The notes: a model not told the origin generated them from the letters alone. 64,000 bases of DNA from Streptomyces sp. NBC_00654 (GCF_026341775.1 NZ_JAPEOB010000002.1:248001-312000); one strand, 5' to 3'. Positions 39,625 to 48,284 are shown, numbered from the stretch's first letter. A program made the numbers and translations.

Positions 39625-40605
39625 TCACCCGCCGTCCGAGGAGCGGATGCCCGCCGCCTCGATCCCGATCTCGATCGCGGTGACGGCTATCAGCTGTCCG
39701 GTCGCCGTGTCGCGCAGGGCCATGTCGGCCACCTCGACGTCCGACGAGCCGGTGCTCCGCCACCTGCGCACGGTGACCGCGAAGACCGTGCCGGGGTCGG
39801 CGTTGCCGAAGTAGCCGATCTTCTGGTCGATCACCCTGCGCCGCAGGAACTGTTCGTCCGTCCGTCCCAGCGATCGCCACAGACGCAGCAGCATCGTGTC
39901 GAAGACGGAGAAGTACGAGGCGAAGTACATCAGTCCGGCGCCGTTGAGGTCGCGCACGACATCCAGGGCGTATTCGAAGGTCCGGGGCTGCCCGGCCTCC
40001 CGGAACCCGGGCGGGCCCGCCGGGTGGAAGCTTCCGGTGGCCCGGGCCCGGCCCACGAGGGACCGGGGGGAGTAGGCGTTCGGAAGCGGCGCCAGCTCCT
40101 GGTAGCCGAAGTCCGGGGGTGTCACCTGAGCGAGACCCCGGTTGCTGCCTGCGGTGCCGCGGGCGATCCACCGGTTGAAGTTCTCCGCGTAGAGGCAGTG
40201 CGGGTGCGGGTGTTCGTACACCTCCGCCGGATCCAGCGGTCCGTCCGGCAGTTCCAGTCCGGCGGGGGCCAGCCGGTGCAGGGTGATGACCGACTGGCTG
40301 CCGAACTGGAAGGCCCTGGAGTCCACCCGGAGTTCGTCGCCGAAGGTGAGCCCGTGGGGATGGACGACGTCTCCGCCGCGCACATGGAAGTAGTAGAAGG
40401 ACAGGTAGGCGGGGTCTCCCCCGGCGGTCCGGGCCGCGTGTACGTTGATCCGGCACGACTCGCTCACCACCTCCCAGGTCCAGTCCCCGATCCGGCCGAA
40501 CACCGTTGAGCCGCCGCTGCACATGCCCGGCGCGACGACCACGTGACGGGAGACCCCGGCGTCGTCCGCGGCCGGAGCACCTCGTGCGGTGTGAAGAGTG
40601 GTCAT
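39625..40605 (-). CDS. LnmK-like acyltransferase/decarboxylase
   Basis: 326 residues starting MTTLHTARG at the ATG that overlaps the aminotransferase stop (ATGA). Motifs PGMCSGGSTVFGRIGDWTWE, AYLSFYYFHVRGG, LTFGDELRVDSRAF and GSQSVITLHRL match the LnmK family, a double-hotdog fold. LnmK of leinamycin biosynthesis takes methylmalonyl-CoA, forms an acyl-tyrosine, decarboxylates it and gives propionyl-ACP. The Tyr residues in AYLSFYY are candidates for that role (inference). A free ACP is encoded two genes upstream and is the likely acceptor. Confidence 0.8.
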   Translation of the reverse strand: MTTLHTARGAPAADDAGVSRHVVVAPGMCSGGSTVFGRIGDWTWEVVSESCRINVHAARTAGGDPAYLSFYYFHVRGGDVVHPHGLTFGDELRVDSRAFQFGSQSVITLHRLAPAGLELPDGPLDPAEVYEHPHPHCLYAENFNRWIARGTAGSNRGLAQVTPPDFGYQELAPLPNAYSPRSLVGRARATGSFHPAGPPGFREAGQPRTFEYALDVVRDLNGAGLMYFASYFSVFDTMLLRLWRSLGRTDEQFLRRRVIDQKIGYFGNADPGTVFAVTVRRWRSTGSSDVEVADMALRDTATGQLIAVTAIEIGIEAAGIRSSDGG

Positions 40606-41729
40606 ACCTCCGCCTCCTTTCGGGCCTGACGCGTCCGACCGGCTCCGGCCGTGGCCGTCCGCCTCGCGGAGCGCCACTCGTCGGCCGCTGCGAGGAACCG
40701 GTCGTTGTCCTCGGCGGAACCGACCGACACACGCACGCCCACGCCCGGGAACGCCCGTACCGCGATGTCCCTGCCCGCACACCACTCACCGAAGCCGGCG
40801 GCGTGCCGGCCCAGTGCCAGCCAGAGGAAGTTCGCCTGGCTGTCCGGGATCTCCCAGCCGCGGCGCACCAGGGTGTCACGTACGCGAGTGCGTTCCGCGA
40901 CCGTGCTGTCGACGCGCCGCAGCAGTTGCTCCTCGAGTCCGAGGGCCGCGACGGCCGCCCGCTGCGCGACGGTGTTCACCGCGTAGGGGAGACATGCCTT
41001 GCGCAGCCTCTCGACGACATGGGCGTCCCCCACCAGGTATCCGGTCCGCAGTCCGGCCAGTCCGTACGCCTTCGAGAACGTGCGCAGCACGACCAGGTTC
41101 GGATGGGCGGCGCACAGCCCCAGGGCACTGGTCACCGCCGGGCCGCGGACGTACTCGTAGTAGGCCTCGTCCACGGCCACCAGGCAGGTCGGCGGCACGG
41201 ACTCGATGAACGTCCGGAGTTCCTCGTGACCGATGGCCGTGCCCGTCGGGTTGTTGGGGTTGCAGATGATGACGAGCCTGGTCCGGGAGGAGATCCGGGC
41301 GGCCATGGCCCGCAGGTCATGAGCTTCGCCGACCAGCGGCACCTGTACGGATTCCACGCCGGCCAGGGCGGCGAGCGTGGGGTAGACCTCGAACGACGGC
41401 CAGGCGTACACGGCTTCGGCGCCGGGATCGGCGACCGACTGGAACAGGGTCTGCAGGAGGGCCACGGAACCGGCACCGACCACGATTCGGTCCTCCGCGA
41501 TCCCGTGGGACCGGGCGAGGGCACCTGTCAGCGCTCCGCAGCCGGGGTCCGGATAGCGGTTCACCGTGGAACCGGCTTCCTCGATCGCCTCGACGATGCC
41601 GGGAAGAGGAGTGTGCGGCGACTCGTTCGCCGACAGCGGGCGAGGCCGCGCCGTCGGTCCGTGAACACCTTCGGACGGCTTGTAGGAGGCGACGGTTTCG
41701 AGAACCGCGCGCAGCGGTGGATGAGACAT
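40602..41729 (-). CDS. HisC-like PLP aminotransferase
   Basis: 375 residues of fold-type I aminotransferase: ANESPHTPLP near the start, VVGAGSVALLQ, NPNNPTGT, VAVDEAYYEYV, and the PLP lysine in RTFSKAYGLAGLRTGY. This is the histidinol-phosphate aminotransferase subfamily, often recruited to make unusual amino acids. It lies between the free ACP and the LnmK-like gene, in the same operon as the aldolase and aldehyde dehydrogenase. In nikkomycin biosynthesis a HisC-like aminotransferase joined to an ACP (NikT) works with similar enzymes. It probably transaminates the 2-oxo acid made by the aldolase; primary histidine synthesis is unlikely here. Confidence 0.85.
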   Translation of the reverse strand: MSHPPLRAVLETVASYKPSEGVHGPTARPRPLSANESPHTPLPGIVEAIEEAGSTVNRYPDPGCGALTGALARSHGIAEDRIVVGAGSVALLQTLFQSVADPGAEAVYAWPSFEVYPTLAALAGVESVQVPLVGEAHDLRAMAARISSRTRLVIICNPNNPTGTAIGHEELRTFIESVPPTCLVAVDEAYYEYVRGPAVTSALGLCAAHPNLVVLRTFSKAYGLAGLRTGYLVGDAHVVERLRKACLPYAVNTVAQRAAVAALGLEEQLLRRVDSTVAERTRVRDTLVRRGWEIPDSQANFLWLALGRHAAGFGEWCAGRDIAVRAFPGVGVRVSVGSAEDNDRFLAAADEWRSARRTATAGAGRTRQARKEAEV

Positions 41730-41797
41730 GGGACTCCCGATGGAGAGGACGCCGCCGCGTTCAGTGGTGCGGACGGCGCCCGAATCGACTGTGGGGC

Positions 41798-42028
41798 TCA
41801 GCCTCCCGGCCGCCGTTCCGCCATCAGACGGGCCACGTCGGCGAGGGTGCCGGCGTCCAGCAGTTCGTAGTCGTGGACCTCGATGCCGAGCCGCTCGTTC
41901 AGCGCGGTGGCGAGTTCCAGTACCGCCAGGGAGTCGAGCCCGACCTCCTCACGGGTGGCCGTGGGCACGACATCCTCCTCGCGTACGTGCAGTTCGCCGA
42001 CCAGGATGTCCTTGAGTACGTCGTACAC
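41798..42028 (-). CDS. free-standing acyl carrier protein
   Basis: 76 residues from a GTG with GAGGGAAGAG upstream. The attachment site is VGLDSLAVLELATAL, Ser33 carrying phosphopantetheine. The acidic, helical sequence and length are those of a type II ACP. Neighbouring genes suggest it holds an acyl group delivered by the LnmK-like enzyme, or the 2-oxo acid during transamination. Confidence 0.92.
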   Translation of the reverse strand: MYDVLKDILVGELHVREEDVVPTATREEVGLDSLAVLELATALNERLGIEVHDYELLDAGTLADVARLMAERRPGG

Positions 42029-42087
42029 GACTGGCTCTTCCCTCGCTCGCTGTCCTCACCCGACCGAAAGCCGCGGGCTTGCGGCCC

Positions 42088-43125
42088 TCACGCACCACGA
42101 GCCGCCTTCAGGGCGAGGGCCACCTCGACGATGAGGTCCTCCTGGCCCGCCACGGCCTGCCTCTTGCCCAGTTCGAAGAAGACGTCGCGCGGATCGACGT
42201 CCTCACGCCGCGAGATGTCCAGGACCCGGTTCTTGAACCCGGAGAACACTCCGGCCAGACCGCTGACGACACTCACCGAGTCGATGGTGGGTGGGGCCGG
42301 CATGAGTTCGCGCTCGGCGATGTCGGCCGCGTCGAGCAGACCGTACAGATCGATTCCCGTCGAAAAGCCCGTCCGTTCCAGCACGGGCACCAGGACCTCC
42401 AGCTGGGTGTTCCCCGCGCCCGCTCCGAACCCCCGGGCGCAGGCGTCCAGGATGTCCGCACCCGCTTCCGCGGCAGCGATCGAGTTCGCGACCGCCATCC
42501 CGAGATTGTTGTGGGCGTGGAACATCACCGGCACCTCGACGGCTTCGCGCATGGCGGCGACGCGCTCCGTGACATCGGCCGGCAGATAGTGGCCGGAGGA
42601 GTCCATGATGCCCACCGCGTTCGCGCCGAACTCCACCAGCCGGGCGCATTCCTGTGCCAGCCGTTCGGGACTCGCCATGTGACTCATCAGAAGAACGGCC
42701 TGGGCCTGGACCCCTTGCTCCCGGAGAAAGCCCAGATGCCGTTCGGCGAGGTCTCCTTCGGTGCAGTGGGTGCCGATCCGCACCACATCCACCTGGTGGG
42801 CGATGGCCCGTTCGAGGTCCGCGGTCGTGCCCCATCCCGGCAGCATGAAGACGGCCATCCTGCTGTCGCGCAGGGACTCCCGCACGATCGACAGCATCTC
42901 GTCGTCGCCGAGCCGGGCCTGCCCGACCTGGAGGGAGGAAGCTCCCAGACCGTTGCCGTGCCCCACCTCGACCAGGGGAACGCCGGCGGCGTCCGCCGCC
43001 CGCGCGTAGGCACGCAGTTGTTCACGGCCCAGCTGGTGACGGACGGCGTGATGGCCGTCGCGCAGGGACGCGTCGTAGATGAGCACCGGCTTTCCGGCGC
43101 CGCCGGGAGATGCTGCTGCGCTCAT
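42088..43125 (-). CDS. 4-hydroxy-2-oxovalerate aldolase-type enzyme
   Basis: 345 residues starting MSAAASPGG at the ATG overlapping the dehydrogenase stop (ATGA). [36 protein letters not shown] and [15 protein letters not shown] match the HMGL/DmpG class II aldolases (BphI, MhpE, NikB/SanM). The enzyme cleaves or forms 4-hydroxy-2-oxoacids from pyruvate (or 2-oxobutyrate) and an aldehyde, with a divalent metal held by Asp and two His. In catabolism it channels the aldehyde to the dehydrogenase encoded next to it. In this setting the aldol direction seems more likely, as in nikkomycin. Confidence 0.92.
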   Translation of the reverse strand: MSAAASPGGAGKPVLIYDASLRDGHHAVRHQLGREQLRAYARAADAAGVPLVEVGHGNGLGASSLQVGQARLGDDEMLSIVRESLRDSRMAVFMLPGWGTTADLERAIAHQVDVVRIGTHCTEGDLAERHLGFLREQGVQAQAVLLMSHMASPERLAQECARLVEFGANAVGIMDSSGHYLPADVTERVAAMREAVEVPVMFHAHNNLGMAVANSIAAAEAGADILDACARGFGAGAGNTQLEVLVPVLERTGFSTGIDLYGLLDAADIAERELMPAPPTIDSVSVVSGLAGVFSGFKNRVLDISRREDVDPRDVFFELGKRQAVAGQEDLIVEVALALKAARGA

Positions 43126-44015
43126 GACGTCTCCGTACCCGTGCTCGCCCGGCCGACCGCCGCACACTGTTCGGCGACATGGACCGCGGCGGAGTTGATG
43201 ATGTCGAGGTTGCCCGCGTACCGGGGGATGCGTCCGCCGGACGAGGTGACCTCCGCTGCGACGAACACCTTGTTCTCCTCCACGACGCACGCGGTGATCC
43301 GGTACCCCGTGGCGAAGGAGCGGACCTGCTCGGCCGCGGCCGTCACGGCCGCGTTCACCGAAGCCGTGCCGAACCCCTCCCCCAGCATCGACATGGCGAC
43401 CCGGAAGGTCGCCGGCGGCCTGGCCGGACTGATGTTGAGGATCGCCTTGACGTCCTTGACGCCGGTGAAGTCACGTACCGCGTCCTGCGTGGTCTCGACG
43501 TACTCGTCGAGATTGAGCCGGGTGGAGCGCCCGACACTCGGGCTGGCGGCCGTCGTGACGACTTCGACGTACTCGACCCTGTGTCCCTGGGTGACCGCGT
43601 GCAGGATCGGTATCGACGCCTGGCCACCGCAGCTGATCATGTTGATGTCGTCGCAGCTCAGGACCTCCGCCCCGTTCACGCTCGGAATCACCATCCGCCC
43701 CACCTTGCTCGGCGTCAGGTCCACGAGTTTCGTACCCGACAGACACAGGCGTTCCGCATGCTCGGCATGGGCCATGGCATTGGTCGCGTCGAACACGATG
43801 CCGAACGGCTGCGGGGCGTCCAGGAGGGACTCGATGCCGCGCGTACCGATGGCGAGACCGAGTTCGGCCGCCTGCCGCAGGCCGGGCGTCTTCTCGTCGC
43901 GTCCCACGACCAGCCCGCAGTCGAGGAACTCCGAACGCATGATCTTCTCTGCCAGATCGACGCCGATGAGGCCGGCGCCGAGGACGGCCACGGGCAGGCG
44001 CCCGTTTCGCTTCAT
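43122..44015 (-). CDS. acylating aldehyde dehydrogenase (DmpF/MhpF family)
   Basis: 297 residues. NAD-binding [13 protein letters not shown] at the start, [31 protein letters not shown], and the catalytic Cys in MISCGGQAS. The family interconverts acyl-CoA and aldehyde and forms a complex with the aldolase, which overlaps it by 4 bp. In a biosynthetic role it would reduce an acyl thioester (CoA or possibly ACP) to the aldehyde used in the aldol step, as its nikkomycin homologue is thought to do. Confidence 0.93.
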   Translation of the reverse strand: MKRNGRLPVAVLGAGLIGVDLAEKIMRSEFLDCGLVVGRDEKTPGLRQAAELGLAIGTRGIESLLDAPQPFGIVFDATNAMAHAEHAERLCLSGTKLVDLTPSKVGRMVIPSVNGAEVLSCDDINMISCGGQASIPILHAVTQGHRVEYVEVVTTAASPSVGRSTRLNLDEYVETTQDAVRDFTGVKDVKAILNISPARPPATFRVAMSMLGEGFGTASVNAAVTAAAEQVRSFATGYRITACVVEENKVFVAAEVTSSGGRIPRYAGNLDIINSAAVHVAEQCAAVGRASTGTETS

Positions 44016-44067
44016 GGCTGCATTGCCCTTCCCTCGCTAGAGATTCACCTTGGGGCGCGCCGGTGGT

Positions 44068-44862
44068 CTACAGGTCGCCGACGTGGAGGGTGACGGTGCC
44101 CAGCCGGTCGAACTCGGCCACGAAGCTGTCGCCGGGACGCATCGCGACGGCGGCGTGAAGGGCGCCCGTCATGATCAGCTGACCCGCTTCGAGCGTCACA
44201 CCGTGCTCGCCGAGCACATTCGCCAGCCAGGCGACCACCGCGACCGGATCCCCCAGCGCGGCGGCACCGGCTCCGGTCGCCACGAGTTCGCCGTTGCGGG
44301 AGAAGGCCATACCGACGAGGCGCACATCGCAGTCGTCGGGCAGCGCGGCCGGAGGGCCGAGCACCACCGCGCCGTTCGACGCGAGGTCGGCGATGGTGTC
44401 CGCGAGCCGGATCCTCCAGCCCTCGATCCGGGAGTCGACGATCTCGAGCCCCGCCATGACTTCGGAGATCGCCTCCCGTGCCGCGGCCACGGTGACACCG
44501 GGCCCCTTGAGGGACGTTCCGAGCCGGAAGACGATCTCCGCCTCGACCTTGGGCGCTATGAACGAGCCGTTCGGCGTGGTGGCTCCGTTCTCGTACACGG
44601 TCGAGCCCAGCACCGGTCCGTAGTCCGGGGTACTGACACCGAACAGCTCCTGCATCGGGGCGGATGTGAGTCCCGCCTTGTAACCGACGACGCTGTCGCC
44701 CGCCGCTGTGAGCATGCCGACCAGTTCGCGCTGGATGGCGTATCCGTCGTGCATGTCCAGCGCCGGATGCTCGTCGGTGAAGGGAGGGATGGGACGGCCC
44801 GTCGCACGTGACTCGTACAGTGCCTTGGCCTTGACTCTGACATCGTCCACCGAGATGTTCAC
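44068..44862 (-). CDS. 2-oxopent-4-enoate hydratase family enzyme
   Basis: 264 residues from the GTG at 44862, with AGGAG 5 bases upstream; the longer frame to 45168 has no good start. VVGYKAGLTSAPMQ, KVEAEIVFRLG, EIVDSRI, NGAVVLGP and GQLIMTGA match MhpD/DmpE hydratases. These metal enzymes add water to 2-oxopent-4-enoate or, in reverse, dehydrate 4-hydroxy-2-oxo acids. First gene of a likely nine-gene transcript running through cysN. Together with the aldolase and dehydrogenase it forms the full lower meta-cleavage set, but no ring-cleavage genes are near. Confidence 0.9.
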   Translation of the reverse strand: MNISVDDVRVKAKALYESRATGRPIPPFTDEHPALDMHDGYAIQRELVGMLTAAGDSVVGYKAGLTSAPMQELFGVSTPDYGPVLGSTVYENGATTPNGSFIAPKVEAEIVFRLGTSLKGPGVTVAAAREAISEVMAGLEIVDSRIEGWRIRLADTIADLASNGAVVLGPPAALPDDCDVRLVGMAFSRNGELVATGAGAAALGDPVAVVAWLANVLGEHGVTLEAGQLIMTGALHAAVAMRPGDSFVAEFDRLGTVTLHVGDL

Positions 44863-45349
44863 TCTGCTCCTGTCAGAACACATCGCACCTGCCGCATGGG
44901 CCCGCCGGTCACCTGTCCGCGACGCGGACCGTCTCGTGCTCCGACGCGTCGACGTCACCGATGACGTCGGGTCCGCCTCTGACGGACCGCCACCGGCACC
45001 CGGGGAACACGAGGTCCATGACGTGCGGACCGCATCACTCGGATCAGCAGAACGGATCCGGGCGAGGGGAGCACGGCCGCGAAGCCCGGGGCTCGATGCC
45101 TGCCCCCTCGTTTCGCGTCTCACCGTAGCCACGAAGTGAGCACCACAGAAGGTTTCACCCAGGCGCACGAGTCCGGTAATTGGGCATATTCACCACCCTG
45201 CCCCCCACGTAAATGGGGCCAAGAGGATGCGACCCGCACATCAAACGTGAGCTTCGTCACCGAACGTTTCCCAGGTCCGCCGGCCGTCCCGGGAAATGCG
45301 CCGACGCGCACCGGGGGTGGTCCCACCGGACCGCTCGCCGGGAGCCGTC
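44863..45349 (-). promoter_or_regulatory. intergenic region upstream of the hydratase operon
   Basis: About 490 non-coding bases between the StrR-type gene stop and the hydratase GTG. An AT-rich patch (GGTAATTGGGCATATTC) near 45175 could hold the operon promoter. A loose inverted repeat AAACGT...ACGTTT spans 45243-45269. I found no StrR-type or SARP-type site here and no small ORF with a good ribosome site. Confidence 0.35.
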
Positions 45350-46381
45350 TCATCGGGTCGGACTCTGCAGCCCGGCGGCCAGCCGTTCCCACTCCCTGGC
45401 GTAGTGGCTCACCACTTCGGTGAGAGCCCGTGCGCAGTGCGGTGGGACGGCGGCCAGCAGCTGCTCGCCCGCCGCCAGCCCGTGGGCCTGGCCGTTGAGC
45501 CAGCGCAGGAGAGCGCGGCCACTGTCCGTGAAGCGGATCGAGGGATCGTTGGAGAGAACGTCCATGGCCCGTACCCGGATGCGCACGGTCCCCCGCGAGG
45601 AGGGCTCCACCGGGGCCGGGCGGGAAGCCGGAACGGAACACCGCTGGGGCGCCGCGACCACGAGCGGGGGGAGGCACGCGGAGTCCTCGCGCACGTCCGC
45701 GGCGGCCGGTGGCTGCTCGTCCGATTCGCGTACGGCCGTGCACGACCGCAGTTCCTGCCGCAGGCGGTGCGCCGTGCTGACGGAGACACCGGCCTCCTGG
45801 GCCACTTCGCGCAGGGTCGCGCGGGGCCGTTCCGCCAGCAGGGACCGAGCCTTCTCCCGCCGCTCCGGCATGTCCGTCGGGCGCGCCCTGCCGTCCCTGC
45901 CCACACGTGGGATCGGTGGATTCGACTGAGGAGGTTCCTCAGTCGAACATCTCCCCCGTACTGCCCCTACCGTCTTCGGCGACACCCCTGTGACGGCGGC
46001 GATGGCCCGGTCCGACCAGTGGGGGTGGGTCGCGAGGATGCGCAGGACCGCCGCCTTGCGGTCCCCGAGTGTCAGGGGAAGGCCATGGCCGATGTTGGCC
46101 TGCACCGACCGGATGAACAGATCGGCCGACGCGCCCTCGACATAGCGGACCGTGATGTGGTGTTCCCCGCGCAGGGTCGCGGCCCGGAGCCGGTGCATGC
46201 CGTCGACCACGCGTCCCGTGTCCCGGTGCACGAGGATCGGTTCGAACTCGGTCCCGCTCCCCGCCAGTGCCAGCGCATGGCCCTCGCTCAGACCCTCCAG
46301 ACGCGGCGAGTCCGCCGGCAGCAGGGATTCGACCGGCACTGTGTGAATCGTCGACTGCGATGCGTCAGACAACTGTTCCAC
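45350..46381 (-). CDS. StrR/NovG-type ParB-related pathway activator
   Basis: 343 residues from a GTG. The N-terminal ParB-like domain shows VPVESLLPADSPR, FEPILVHRDTGRVVDGMHRL and ADLFIRSVQANIGHG. A helix-turn-helix region reads RAIAAVTGVSPKTVGAV, and a second one reads LREVAQEAGVSVSTAHRL. Length and domain order match StrR (streptomycin) and NovG (novobiocin), activators that bind GTTCRACTG-N11-CRGTYGAAC. Such a site lies inside this gene. It is probably a pathway-specific activator for the surrounding operons. Confidence 0.85.
   Translation of the reverse strand: MEQLSDASQSTIHTVPVESLLPADSPRLEGLSEGHALALAGSGTEFEPILVHRDTGRVVDGMHRLRAATLRGEHHITVRYVEGASADLFIRSVQANIGHGLPLTLGDRKAAVLRILATHPHWSDRAIAAVTGVSPKTVGAVRGRCSTEEPPQSNPPIPRVGRDGRARPTDMPERREKARSLLAERPRATLREVAQEAGVSVSTAHRLRQELRSCTAVRESDEQPPAAADVREDSACLPPLVVAAPQRCSVPASRPAPVEPSSRGTVRIRVRAMDVLSNDPSIRFTDSGRALLRWLNGQAHGLAAGEQLLAAVPPHCARALTEVVSHYAREWERLAAGLQSPTR
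45920..45948. promoter_or_regulatory. StrR-type operator inside the StrR-type gene
   Basis: ATTCGACTG, 11 bases, then CAGTCGAAC. This matches the published StrR/NovG consensus GTTCRACTG-N11-CRGTYGAAC at 17 of 18 specified positions (A for the first G). It lies within codons for a linker of the regulator's own gene, about 430 bases after its start. It could give autoregulation, for example as a roadblock or activator of an internal promoter. Confidence 0.7.
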
Positions 46382-46649
46382 CCCTTCTGCTTGCGGTGCC
46401 CCTGGGCCGTGTCCGCAGGTGCCTTCACTGCGAGCCTTCGCCCCTGCGCGCCCCGCGCCGGTCCCGCGAGGAACGGGTGTGCCCCGGCGCTAGGGGACGA
46501 AGGGAGGGTGAGGCCGGTTCAGGCCCGGGGCATCATCACGCCGCCCCGCTTCGGCGTTCCGCCGGGCCGTCGCGGTTGCCCGCCGACGGAGCGCGGCCGG
46601 TGACGGACGGACCGGCGGACTCCGGCACGCGGGCGTCGCCCGCCCCTTC

Positions 46650-47012
46650 TCACACCTTCTCGGCTGCCACTGTCCTGGGGACGAGCCCCCGGTAGGTGGT
46701 GTACGAGAACGGGCTCAACAGCAACGGAACGTGCAGGTGGCCCGGGTCGCCCTGGTAGTGGAGCGAGACGATGACTTCCCCGTACAGGCTGTCGACCGCC
46801 CGCTCGGCAAAGTACTCACCGGTTTCGAAGACCAGCCGGTAGGACCCGTACGGCAGGGCCTCGTCGGACAGCGAAGCGATCTTTCCCGCGCTGTCGGTCC
46901 GGGACCGGGCCACGGCGGGCCACGCGCCGTGCTCCCGGGCGTGCAGGGTGACGACCAGATCCTCGACCGGGCAGCCACTGGTGGAATCGATGACCCGAAC
47001 CGAGATGCTCAT
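46650..47012 (-). CDS. transthyretin-like protein, altered hydroxyisourate hydrolase
   Basis: 120 residues of the transthyretin/5-hydroxyisourate hydrolase fold: SVRVIDSTSGCPVEDLVV, SLSDEALPYGSYRLVFETGEYFA, and LHVPLLLSPFSYTTYRGL. The C-terminal His (LHVPLLL) is kept. The N-terminal catalytic His (usually HVLD) is Arg, and the signature YRGS is YRGL with ten extra residues. Purine catabolism is therefore doubtful; a new role in the cluster is possible. Good ribosome site GGGAGG. No other urate genes are near. Confidence 0.8.
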   Translation of the reverse strand: MSISVRVIDSTSGCPVEDLVVTLHAREHGAWPAVARSRTDSAGKIASLSDEALPYGSYRLVFETGEYFAERAVDSLYGEVIVSLHYQGDPGHLHVPLLLSPFSYTTYRGLVPRTVAAEKV

Positions 47013-47270
47013 GTGCCGTCACCTCCCGGTCGGCACAGGCCGTTCACCGTCCGCTCCTCACATGCCATCAACACCGCATCACATCCTGCGTCATAAGTAC
47101 GTGAAGGCGCTCGCCGGCCGAACGCGGTCCGGGGTGTTCCTCGTCCGGGCCGAGTCATCACCGGGGCCGGGGAGTGCCCTTCGTGGCACTCCGTCCGGCC
47201 CTTCCCCCGTGCCACGTCGCGGGCGGCCCGCGCCGGATCCGGCGGCAGCCGCCTGCCGAGTGGCGGAAAT

Positions 47271-47342
47271 TCAGCCCCAGATGGTGTCGTCCTGAATGTG
47301 GACGCCCGCGAATTCGGCCAGGGTGTACGGCAGAGCCAACAT
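47271..47342 (-). CDS. 23-residue peptide ORF behind a SARP-type promoter
   Basis: The ATG at 47342 has GGGAG 6 bases upstream and encodes MLALPYTLAEFAGVH, then IQDDTIWG and a TGA stop. It lies between two transthyretin-like genes, about 80 bases downstream of a possible -10 and of a SARP-type direct repeat. Size, ribosome site and a C-terminal Trp-Gly suggest a small functional peptide: a RiPP precursor, leader peptide or signal. I do not recognise the family. It could be chance, as short ORFs are common. Confidence 0.45.
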   Translation of the reverse strand: MLALPYTLAEFAGVHIQDDTIWG

Positions 47343-47419
47343 AGCGATCTCCCATGCGGAAACTCGTGACCCGGAGGTCCGGGTGGACTCCTCCAGTTCT
47401 AGTGAGTTCCCTTTTCGTC

Positions 47420-47449
47420 CTCCTACCGGAACGCTAAGTACTCGCTAAG
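47420..47449 (-). promoter_or_regulatory. SARP-type direct repeat and possible -10
   Basis: On the plus strand CGCTAAG-TACT-CGCTAAG (47432-47449) is an exact heptamer repeat with 11-bp periodicity, the pattern bound by SARP regulators. On the minus strand it reads CTTAGCG twice, followed 6 bases later by TAGGAG (47420-47425), close to the -10 sequence TAGGAT. It points at the 23-residue peptide ORF, and a SARP gene lies 0.9 kb upstream. Bases 47450-47708 show nothing else. Confidence 0.65.
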
Positions 47450-47708
47450 CGTGGGGTGTTGGAGGGCGAAACCCGCTCGTGGGGCAGCCGTTGGCGCTGG
47501 CCGGCGTGGTTTCACCGGCCTGGCGGACGCCGCGCTCGGCGAAGTGCGCGGGACAGGGATCGCCTTCGCCCGCCGCTGCCTCGTCGGAGTGGGCACGTGT
47601 TCGTCCGCGCCGGCGACGCACCGCCGCACTTCACGTGACCGCGCCATCGCGGGGAAGGTGACCGGGGTGTGGGGTAGCCCGGCCTCGTTCGTCATTCGCG
47701 CGCCACGA

Positions 47709-48038
47709 CTACTGGCCGACGGCGCACACCGCGTATCCATAGGGGGCGATCACGATCGGGATCTCCTGATCCGTCTCCCACTCGGCGAACGCGACCACGA
47801 TGTGACTGTAGAACGGCCGTCTCCCGAGCGTCGCGAAATACCGGTCGCTCTCCAGGACCAGCCGGAACGGCCCGGGGGTGTCCTCCGGGAGGGACGGACG
47901 GTCCAGTCTCCCGTCCCTCCCGGTCAGCCCGTGCCACACGGTCTGCCACTCGTCCAGGCCAGGCCGTTCGATGCGGATCATCAGCCCGTCGACGGGCCGC
48001 CCATTGGTTCCATCAGAGACACACACTCCGAGCTTCAC
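47709..48038 (-). CDS. transthyretin-like protein without hydrolase residues
   Basis: 109 residues: MKLGVCVSDGTNGRPVDGL, SLPEDTPGPFRLVLESDRYF, IPIVIAPYGYAVCAVGQ. The strand pattern and SDGTNGRPVDG turn match the transthyretin-like family, but all catalytic markers are gone: the N-terminal His is Cys, HVPLLLSP is IPIVIAPY, and there is no YRGS. It cannot work as a normal hydroxyisourate hydrolase. A binding or scaffold role, or a new reaction, is possible. It pairs with the other copy 0.7 kb away. Confidence 0.7.
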   Translation of the reverse strand: MKLGVCVSDGTNGRPVDGLMIRIERPGLDEWQTVWHGLTGRDGRLDRPSLPEDTPGPFRLVLESDRYFATLGRRPFYSHIVVAFAEWETDQEIPIVIAPYGYAVCAVGQ

Positions 48039-48257
48039 GTAACACCGGCCTCATCGATTGCATCCTTTGTGGGACGGAACACCGGATGCGTCCCGTCTGC
48101 GAACATCAGCCCCGCCGCCGCGACGGTTCGGTCCTGCCATCCCACCGCCCGGCATCCGCGGTCCGGACGGAGCCTCCCGCCGAGGTGGGCATCGTGCCAC
48201 GCGGCCGGAAGGGACACCGGAGTTCCGTTTCCAGTTTGGCCGGTTCCGGTGCCGGGC

Positions 48258-48284
48258 CCCCGGGTCCGGCTGTCGGACCCGGGG
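48258..48284. terminator. hairpin terminator after the SARP gene
   Basis: CCCCGGGTCCG-GCTGT-CGGACCCGGGG is a perfect 11-bp stem with a 5-base loop, about 45 bases beyond the SARP stop. It has no long T-run. It should end SARP transcription before the transthyretin-like genes. Confidence 0.7.

Noticed and set aside
42088..44862. Catabolic meta-cleavage pathway for aromatics
   Set aside because: Hydratase, aldolase and dehydrogenase fit, but no dioxygenase or ring-cleavage gene is near, while an ACP, LnmK-like and aminotransferase genes are in the same operon.
46650..48038. Urate catabolism locus
   Set aside because: Two transthyretin-like genes but no uricase, OHCU decarboxylase or allantoinase, and the catalytic residues are altered or missing.
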